Shown here piece by piece: positions 6,759 to 10,925 of a stretch of DNA of 10,925 bases. The translations under genes and the position numbers were made by a program. The notes below the pieces were generated by a model. It did no database searches and was not told where the DNA came from. It was given only the letters and a program-made list of their open reading frames with translations. Positions within the stretch are counted from its first letter, which is position 1. Each line of letters begins with the position of its first letter. This stretch comes from 20-14-all-45-10 sp964435965 (GTDB lineage Bacteria > Chloroflexota > Dehalococcoidia > GIF9 > AB-539-J10): NCBI GenBank assembly GCA_964435965.1, contig CAYTBB010000043.1, forward strand, positions 1 through 10,925, written 5' to 3'.

Positions 6759-7814
6759 TTAGTATGTTCGATACATTTTCCAATTATGGTCAGTCGGATA
6801 ATTCTTATTATCGTACCATGTACCAGATATGTAATCACAATCCTCTATAATACCTTCGAAGTAAGCCTCATACCCTGTCGTTACATATCCTACTCTATCA
6901 TAAAGCATGCTTATTAGCTGACCATCTACTGTACCTGTTATGTTTCCCGTTGGTGCACCTTCAGGATCATATCCCATTCCCATGAATCCTGTTACCCCGC
7001 CATCTTCAAATGTTTCAATAACCACAAACCTATCAACAAATGTTACTTCACTCGTATAAAGGTCCATCAACCAATCTCCAACTAAGTCATAGGTCACTAT
7101 TCCATCAATTTCTACGCCACCAGCAGGAACAGTCACAACAATGCTTAGGACATCTACAATGCCTGCTAAACCATTAACTATATCACCTACATCTGGTCTT
7201 GGAGTATTAAATTTACCTGTTGTAGTAATAACCACTTCATTATCTTCCGCTGTCCAGGTTAGTGGACCAGTTCCAATAGCACTGATTCCTTCAAAATATA
7301 CAATAGGTGTAGAATGTGGTATTATAACGGGTGTAAGAACAACATCATTGGAGAATGTAAAGGTCATTTTCTCTCCTGCATTGGTACCAAATGTGTTGCA
7401 TGTTCCTTCATAAACAACAGATTCCAATTCAGCCTCGAATAGTGCTGCTACTCCTTCTGCTCCGTGTCCAAGACCAATTAAGAATTTTGCTACTGCTAAT
7501 CTGTAATTTTCAATATCACATTTTTCTTCACCGTCAAAATCAGTTTCAGACCCCATGTGATTTGCCACTTCCTTGATGAAGTTGCCTCCATCCTTACCCG
7601 TGCCCCAACGGTTATCTATCCCCACTGCCTCCAAAAGAAGACCGGCAACAGCGGGTGCGGCAGGACACTCTGCATCAAACTCACCCTTTGTTAAGCCAGA
7701 TACTCCGCTTTGCTCACTAGCCGGAGCCAGACCGACATTCGATAAAACCGAACACCCGGTAAGAACCAAGCCTAAAATTAATGTTAATGCTATTAAATAA
7801 ATTAACTTTTTCAT
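6759..7814 (-). CDS. Secreted lipoprotein of unknown function with constant N-terminus
   Basis: This 351-residue protein carries a lipoprotein signal peptide with lipobox LTGC (Cys21) and the linker SNVGLAPASEQSGVSGLTK shared with the 454- and 578-aa proteins. Residues 49-136 are helical in character, with Cys50, Cys99 and Cys139. Residues 140-235 are beta-rich. Residues 239-345 (GDWLMDLYTSEVTFVDRFVV, GNITGTVDGQLISM, YFEGIIEDCDYISGTW) read as a beta-strand-rich barrel-like module with repeated Gly-Thr turns. I recall similar modules in other secreted proteins but cannot name the family. No catalytic motif is visible. The start is supported by AAAGGAAG before ATG and by alignment of the signal peptide with its paralogues. 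It lies in a row of lipoprotein genes with 297- and 393-bp gaps and has no riboswitch of its own, but does have the shared micro-ORF leader. Confidence 0.85.
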   Translation of the reverse strand: MKKLIYLIALTLILGLVLTGCSVLSNVGLAPASEQSGVSGLTKGEFDAECPAAPAVAGLLLEAVGIDNRWGTGKDGGNFIKEVANHMGSETDFDGEEKCDIENYRLAVAKFLIGLGHGAEGVAALFEAELESVVYEGTCNTFGTNAGEKMTFTFSNDVVLTPVIIPHSTPIVYFEGISAIGTGPLTWTAEDNEVVITTTGKFNTPRPDVGDIVNGLAGIVDVLSIVVTVPAGGVEIDGIVTYDLVGDWLMDLYTSEVTFVDRFVVIETFEDGGVTGFMGMGYDPEGAPTGNITGTVDGQLISMLYDRVGYVTTGYEAYFEGIIEDCDYISGTWYDNKNYPTDHNWKMYRTY

Positions 7815-7900
7815 TGAAATTTACTTCCTTTCATTTTTTTTATTTTTTGAATTGAAAATAATTTTAAATCATTTCAACACATTCAATAAACATCGCCTCC
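7815..7900 (-). promoter_or_regulatory. Shared 5' leader with possible 9-codon micro-ORF, copy 1
   Basis: From GGAGGCG (7900-7894) to the start codon this leader matches the one before the 578-aa gene (9945-10030). It contains ATG (7893) TTT ATT GAA TGT GTT GAA ATG ATT TAA (ends 7864), giving peptide MFIECVEMI. The counterpart reads MSIDCIEMI with TAG, so changes are mostly conservative (D/E, I/V) and the stop is kept. GGAGG is only 2 nt from ATG, unusually close, so translation is uncertain. The micro-ORF ends about 50 nt before the lipoprotein start in both copies. Confidence 0.35.
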
Positions 7901-7965
7901 CGAAATGAATCAAAGAATTCTAGATTCAAAAGATATATTAACTTAATAAAGCTTTGGTTGATACA

Positions 7966-8024
7966 GCCAGACTTAAAATATAGCTGTACTGTAATATTCC
8001 ATAACGACCTAAATCAAGCCTGGC
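7966..8024 (-). ncRNA. 60-nt hairpin element, copy 3 (candidate structured RNA)
   Basis: On the minus strand GCCAGGCTTGA faces TTAAGTCTGGC. Two changes from copy 1 (A to G at stem positions 6 and 10) give G-U pairs, so all 11 pairs remain. On the plus strand the same positions would be A-C mismatches. The apex keeps TATGGAATAT, while the putative inner helix (GTCG/CAGC) is poorer than in the other copies. Confidence 0.5.
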
Positions 8025-8185
8025 TTTTTCACTAAATCAAAACTAACTCTGTCTCTGATTCATTTTAGAAGAAGGTCCAGGAATAAAAAAAGTTATGTCA
8101 AATGTTGAGACCTGACCCCTTTATTCTCTTCAAAAATTTACTAAAATCTTTTTTTAAAATGAAACAGAGAGCTGTCCACTGTATT
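7966..8185. repeat. Composite intergenic repeat, copy 3, interrupted
   Basis: This copy keeps the hairpin element (7966-8024), the GATTCATTTTAGA stretch near 8057 and the AAAATGAAACAGAGA lead-in followed by a degenerate motif (AGCTGTCCACTGTA, about 8168-8181). About 53 bp of extra sequence lies between hairpin and motif compared with the other copies. It includes GAGACCTGACCCCTTTATTC (8107-8126), which looks like a REP-like motif of a different class. The left AACAAAAATTTTGT block is missing. It lies between the 578- and 351-aa genes. Confidence 0.65.
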
Positions 8186-8207
8186 AAATCTAGTTGTTAT
8201 TCTATTT

Positions 8208-9944
8208 TCAGTTACATGGAAACTCAAAGTACATTGCCCAATTTTTATCAGGTCTAATTTGGTCACCTTCTGCCCATGCGCTCTCCTCCTGGAAACATGG
8301 TGCTTCAAGCCTCAACCAATCCCATACTAATCCATCACCACTGAGTACTTCGATAGTTAAAACATGGTCGCCCACATCAATTGCCGGAACATCAATCGAA
8401 TCAATGAATCGTTCTTTATTATCCCACCAGCCTCCGACCACAGTCCCACTACGATTCACTGTATCGAGTTGAATTCCATCTAATAATATTTTTATAGTTT
8501 CATTACCAGAACCTCCTGGGCTCCAGGAGAACAGAAATTTACCCCCTAACAGCATTTCAGCATTAGCATTAAAGTAAATATTTATAGTGGGAGCATAATT
8601 TTTATTCAATCTGCTAATCCACGGAAATTCAATCGTGGGGGTTGTACCAACATAAAAGCTCTGAGTACCGTAAACAAGAGTAGGATGATTGAATTCATCA
8701 CAAGGATTATCCAATTTATTTTCCTCGACATCACCAATCTGCCAAACAGGTTCGTAGCAATCAATAATTGGACGGATGACTTCGGCATGGGAAGCAATAT
8801 AAATTTGGTCCCCTGGTCCTATACCTGGATCATCAGCAGCAATCCACTTTTTTCCTTTTATCAAATTGTAAGAATCAATATCTGCTATTGGTATTGTATA
8901 AGTATGACTTGTAGGCGTATCAAGTGGTTCAGAATAAGGGAACTGTCCGGGAGCACTTGTAAGTAATTTAGGATCAGTTTTACCTACATAAAGGTGGGTT
9001 TTAGTCATTTGCCAGTCACCTATAGTTTCATATGTAATGAGTAAATTGTCTCCATCATCATCTACCATTACCATGCCCGCAACTTCGTTTTGACCAGCTA
9101 TTAAATCAACTGTGCATTCATCCCAGAAGGGACATCCATCAACAGTAATATCAGATATAGTTACAGTACCACCGCCACCTCCGCGACCATAGAAAACCTG
9201 CATTTGAGTCATGTCTCCCTCAAAGCTTCTTCCAGCAGGATAGAACTCGGGCTCAGCATCTTTCCATCCACCAATGTATAATCCCTGCTGAACAACACCG
9301 TTGATAGTTGCAAACATTGTTCCGGTGTTTAAATCAATTGCATGGTAGGTAATAACAATTTCGTATATACCGCCTGTATTATAAGTGCCATCCATTCCCC
9401 ACATCTGTGCTTGCCATTCATCAACTCCATCACGGTCAAACCAGAAACCATAATTATTACCTGACCAATAGGGAGTTATAAGGGTATCTGAATTTGTGGC
9501 ATCATATTTTTGGAACGACCATCCATGTTTGCTAAGTAAATGCATATCGTTACTCTTTAAAGAATCTGGATTGCTAGTACCATCTATATAATTCGATTGC
9601 ATCCAACCACCTTTTAAATTTGGGTCTATATTTGAAGCGCCAACTTCACGAAGTCCTACCTCAGTTACTGCCCATCCTGCATTTGTAATTGTGCTCATAT
9701 CAATTGTATAAGATAGGGTTAAATCACATTGGGTGAGATCCCAAACATCAGAAAAGTTACCTTTCCCCCAATTATTTAAAGTAACCTCTCCGTAAGTATT
9801 ATTAACACCAAGGGATTTTGTTAAATCACTTATTCCGCTTTGCTCGGAAGTTGGAACCTGGCCGACATTAGACAATAATGAACAGCCAGTAAGAACCAGA
9901 CCTAAAATTAAAGCAACTATTATTAAGAAATAATACTTTTTCAT
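8208..9944 (-). CDS. Secreted multidomain lipoprotein, lectin-like
   Basis: This 578-residue lipoprotein has lipobox LTGC (Cys21) and the shared linker SNVGQVPTSEQSGISDLTK. Residues 46-270 are rich in Trp, Gly and Asp (WGKGNFSDVWDL, MFATINGVVQQGLYIGGW) and resemble a concanavalin A-like sandwich. Residues 277-388 (VDLIAGQNEVAG, LLITYETIGDWQMTKTHLYV, APGQFPYSEP, GDQIYIASHAEV) form a module I recall in many secreted archaeal and bacterial proteins. Its usual closing piece (ESAWAEG...NWAMYFEF) appears only at 554-575, so residues 391-550 look like an inserted beta-sandwich (NETIKILLDG, HVLTIEVLSGDG, WDWLRLE). A glycan-binding or adhesion role is inferred and no catalytic site is seen. AAAGGAG lies 9 nt before the ATG. 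A canonical promoter and c-di-GMP riboswitch lie upstream, with 325 nt between terminator and start. Confidence 0.87.
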   Translation of the reverse strand: MKKYYFLIIVALILGLVLTGCSLLSNVGQVPTSEQSGISDLTKSLGVNNTYGEVTLNNWGKGNFSDVWDLTQCDLTLSYTIDMSTITNAGWAVTEVGLREVGASNIDPNLKGGWMQSNYIDGTSNPDSLKSNDMHLLSKHGWSFQKYDATNSDTLITPYWSGNNYGFWFDRDGVDEWQAQMWGMDGTYNTGGIYEIVITYHAIDLNTGTMFATINGVVQQGLYIGGWKDAEPEFYPAGRSFEGDMTQMQVFYGRGGGGGTVTISDITVDGCPFWDECTVDLIAGQNEVAGMVMVDDDGDNLLITYETIGDWQMTKTHLYVGKTDPKLLTSAPGQFPYSEPLDTPTSHTYTIPIADIDSYNLIKGKKWIAADDPGIGPGDQIYIASHAEVIRPIIDCYEPVWQIGDVEENKLDNPCDEFNHPTLVYGTQSFYVGTTPTIEFPWISRLNKNYAPTINIYFNANAEMLLGGKFLFSWSPGGSGNETIKILLDGIQLDTVNRSGTVVGGWWDNKERFIDSIDVPAIDVGDHVLTIEVLSGDGLVWDWLRLEAPCFQEESAWAEGDQIRPDKNWAMYFEFPCN

Positions 9945-10030
9945 TAAAATTCACTCCTTTCATTTTTTAATTTTAATTGAATTGAAAATAATCCTAAATC
10001 ATTTCAATACAATCAATAGACATCGCCTCC
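9945..10030 (-). promoter_or_regulatory. Shared 5' leader with possible 9-codon micro-ORF, copy 2
   Basis: AAAAAGGAGGCG is followed by ATG (10023) TCT ATT GAT TGT ATT GAA ATG ATT TAG (ends 9994), encoding MSIDCIEMI, then an AT-rich stretch to AAAGGAGTGAATTTTAATG at the lipoprotein start. It is homologous to the leader at 7815-7900, with equal spacing. The strong AGGAGG is 2 nt from this ATG. A TTG 9 nt downstream of AGGAGG opens another very short frame, so the reading frame is not settled. Confidence 0.35.
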
Positions 10031-10269
10031 TTTTTAAGATTAAATAAAGTTCAAGTGATTTATTTATACTATGATGAATGAATGTTAATTTTCTTTATCA
10101 GGTTAAAGATACTTTTGAGTTTATACTTTATAAGTAGTGCTTCGAATATTATTTGGAATGTTTTCAAAAGGCAGTTTTTTAAGTAGATAGATGATAAGAT
10201 TTCTTGAGTGATTTTTTGCTAAATATAAATAGATGTAAGAATAAGAGAAATGAGGGTCTATAGGTACAA
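10031..10269. other. AT-rich stretch with no recognised feature
   Basis: Between the micro-ORF leader and the riboswitch terminator I find no ORF of useful length, no clear promoter and no long inverted repeat on either strand. Transcripts that read through the riboswitch terminator would carry it as leader. Confidence 0.6.
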
Positions 10270-10270
10270 C

Positions 10271-10311
10271 AAAAAACTGCCAATCTTTATTTAATTAAAA
10301 AGTTGGCAGTT
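10271..10311 (-). terminator. Riboswitch-linked terminator before the 578-aa gene
   Basis: On the minus strand AACTGCCAA (10311-10303) pairs with TTGGCAGTT (10283-10275), with possible extra CTTT/AAAG pairs inside, and is followed by six U (10276-10271). Its left arm overlaps CAACTTTT (10305-10298), the 3' strand of aptamer helix P1, so terminator and closed aptamer compete. Confidence 0.82.
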
Positions 10312-10412
10312 TGGCAATCATAGCAGTAGAGGGCAGCAAAAGGCGATACAAATGCCTTAGACCCAAAACTTTGCGTCCTATCCTTTCGGATAGTTTACCT
10401 TTCTCAACTTCT
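10298..10412 (-). promoter_or_regulatory. Cyclic di-GMP-I (GEMM) riboswitch
   Basis: On the minus strand the order of conserved parts matches GEMM-I: P1 AGAAGTTG (10412-10405) with CAACTTTT (10305-10298), AAGGTAAAC, helix CTATCC/GGATAG (10393-10378) capped by a GAAA tetraloop, GGACGCAAAG, GGGTCTAAGGC, a P3 hairpin AAGGC/GCCTT, and ATGATTGCC. Relative to the Vibrio Vc2 aptamer, the ligand-contacting positions read G (G20, before TAAAC), A (A47, in CAAAG) and C (C92, in TTGCC). G at position 20 favours c-di-GMP over cGAMP, which is read by A20 variants. The overlap with the terminator predicts that ligand turns expression on. The next gene is the 578-aa lipoprotein. Confidence 0.85.
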
Positions 10413-10415
10413 CTT

Positions 10416-10436
10416 GAAGTATTACTTTAATACTTC
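10416..10436 (-). promoter_or_regulatory. Hairpin just 5' of the riboswitch
   Basis: GAAGTATT (10436-10429 on the minus strand) pairs with AATACTTC (10423-10416) around a 5-nt loop. It lies 3 nt from the aptamer and is matched by a similar hairpin at 4704-4721 before the other riboswitch. Confidence 0.55.
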
Positions 10437-10496
10437 ACCTTCCTATTGAAAAAGTTTTATATAATATTTTAAATAGTGGGATAGAATATTATATTT

Positions 10497-10512
10497 CGTG
10501 AAATAATTCACG
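10497..10512 (-). promoter_or_regulatory. Small hairpin in the riboswitch leader
   Basis: CGTGAA and TTCACG form a 6-bp stem with a 4-nt loop, about 25 nt after the predicted transcription start. It has no U tail, so it is not a terminator. It may protect the 5' end or be a protein-binding palindrome. A weak echo (TTTCACGAAA) occurs near 4745 before the other riboswitch. Confidence 0.35.
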
Positions 10513-10542
10513 TTTTTAGGGAAATTTTTTTATTATATATAT

Positions 10543-10570
10543 ATTATACCTAAAATTAGAATTTTGTCAA
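10543..10570 (-). promoter_or_regulatory. Consensus sigma-70-type promoter for the riboswitch transcript
   Basis: On the minus strand TTGACA (10570-10565) and TATAAT (10548-10543) are both perfect, with a 16-bp spacer. Transcription should start near 10536 and run about 124 nt before reaching the aptamer. The -35 box lies only 12 bp after the stop codon of the zinc-finger gene, which marks the lipoprotein region as a separate transcription unit. Confidence 0.8.
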
Positions 10571-10582
10571 GTATTTATCATT

Positions 10583-10925
10583 CTAAAGTTTTTGTCTCTG
10601 TGCCCAAACTCTCTTGGCACAACGTTTTGAACAGTATACATGGTCAAATCTTACCGGAATAAATATTTTGGAGCAGTCTTTAGCTATACATCTTCTTACG
10701 GAAATATGTTTGATCCAGGTCCAGTAGACCCAGTAAAAGGCTAAGGTCCTGCCCGGAGGTATGCATATATGTAAAGATGGATAAAAATGTGGGTTGCCCT
10801 CTTGGGGGTAACTCTCTATTTTTATCTTCTTATTTTTTAACAGAATCTCCTCCAGAATCTTTATATCCTCTTCAGTCGGTCTTTGACCAGAAATAGCCCT
10901 ATCGGTCATCTCTCTAAAAACAGCC
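10583..10925 (-). CDS. CGNR-type zinc-finger protein, C-terminal part (runs off the window)
   Basis: The reading frame stays open through the right edge (…AVFREM before the first internal ATG at 10909), so this is the C-terminal part of a larger gene and the ATG at 10909 need not be the start. Counting from that ATG, residues 70-102 contain SVRRCIAKDCSKIFIPVRFD, then YCSKRCAKR, with Cys74, Cys79, Cys93 and Cys97 as a treble-clef-like zinc site. This matches CGNR zinc fingers, with CAKR in place of the usual CGNR. The preceding REMTDRAISGQRPTEEDIKI fits the helical region upstream of such fingers in putative stress-response or regulatory proteins. DNA binding is inferred from the family. The TAG stop is followed within 12 bp by the promoter of the riboswitch unit. 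Confidence 0.7.
   Translation of the reverse strand, partial: AVFREMTDRAISGQRPTEEDIKILEEILLKNKKIKIESYPQEGNPHFYPSLHICIPPGRTLAFYWVYWTWIKHISVRRCIAKDCSKIFIPVRFDHVYCSKRCAKRVWAQRQKL

Noticed and set aside
4883..8024. The GCCAGACTT hairpins as plus-strand rho-independent terminators
   Set aside because: Five T do follow each hairpin on the plus strand, but no plus-strand gene precedes them, and copy 3 would carry two A-C mismatches on that strand while pairing fully on the other. A dual role is not excluded.
8076..8101. TTGACA (minus strand, 8101-8096) as a promoter for the 351-aa gene
   Set aside because: No -10-like hexamer lies 15-19 bp downstream (the sequence reads CCTGGACC). It also lies in the interrupted repeat.
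2459..9000. Other short plus-strand frames within the four lipoprotein genes
   Set aside because: All lie antisense to well-supported genes with signal peptides and domain motifs, and none has its own ribosome-binding site or recognisable sequence.

Overview
This is an AT-rich bacterial window that reads like a metagenome-derived candidate-phylum genome. Three facts point to the Atribacterota (JS1/OP9) or a neighbouring diderm lineage: the lipoprotein N-termini, the low GC content, and the scattered short motif GAACCGTCCCCTGTTT, which I associate from memory with transposase-linked repeats in such genomes. I hold this placement with only moderate-to-low confidence. The 434-residue membrane protein looks more like proteins of Patescibacteria (CPR). 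There are no rRNA or tRNA genes and no CRISPR array.

Layout. (1) 1-850: 3' remnant of a large serine recombinase on the plus strand, joined at its 5' end to a repeat motif. (2) 1053-2357: plus-strand gene for a membrane-anchored protein of unknown function. (3) 2430-2453: a hairpin terminator shared by convergent genes. (4) 2470-9944: four minus-strand genes, each encoding a large secreted lipoprotein and separated by long intergenic regions. In transcription order (right to left) they are a 578-aa lectin-like modular protein, a 351-aa protein of unknown function, a 454-aa ConA-like/Ig-like/PxKF protein, and a 679-aa lytic-transglycosylase-like protein. (5) 10583-10925: C-terminal part of a CGNR-type zinc-finger protein that runs off the right edge.

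Regulation. Two regions, 10298-10412 and 4605-4699, read on the minus strand as cyclic di-GMP-I (GEMM) riboswitches. Each is followed directly by a U-tailed terminator, and they lie upstream of the 578-aa and 679-aa lipoprotein genes. In both, the 3' strand of the closing P1 helix is also part of the terminator stem, so ligand binding should allow read-through (an ON switch). This implies that surface lipoproteins and a wall-cleaving enzyme are made when c-di-GMP is high, as in surface attachment or biofilm growth.

Shared modules. The 454-, 351- and 578-aa proteins share a nearly constant N-terminus of about 43 residues (signal peptide, lipobox, then a SNVGQVPxSEQSGI linker) and a shared ribosome-binding region, followed by unrelated payloads. 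Between successive lipoprotein genes lies a repeat of about 190 bp with a 60-nt hairpin element and REP-like motifs. Base changes between the three hairpin copies preserve pairing, through G-U pairs, only if the RNA is made from the lipoprotein-coding strand. Two of the genes also share a 5' leader with a possible 9-codon micro-ORF. The locus looks like a family of secreted proteins built by recombining constant 5' modules with variable 3' payloads.
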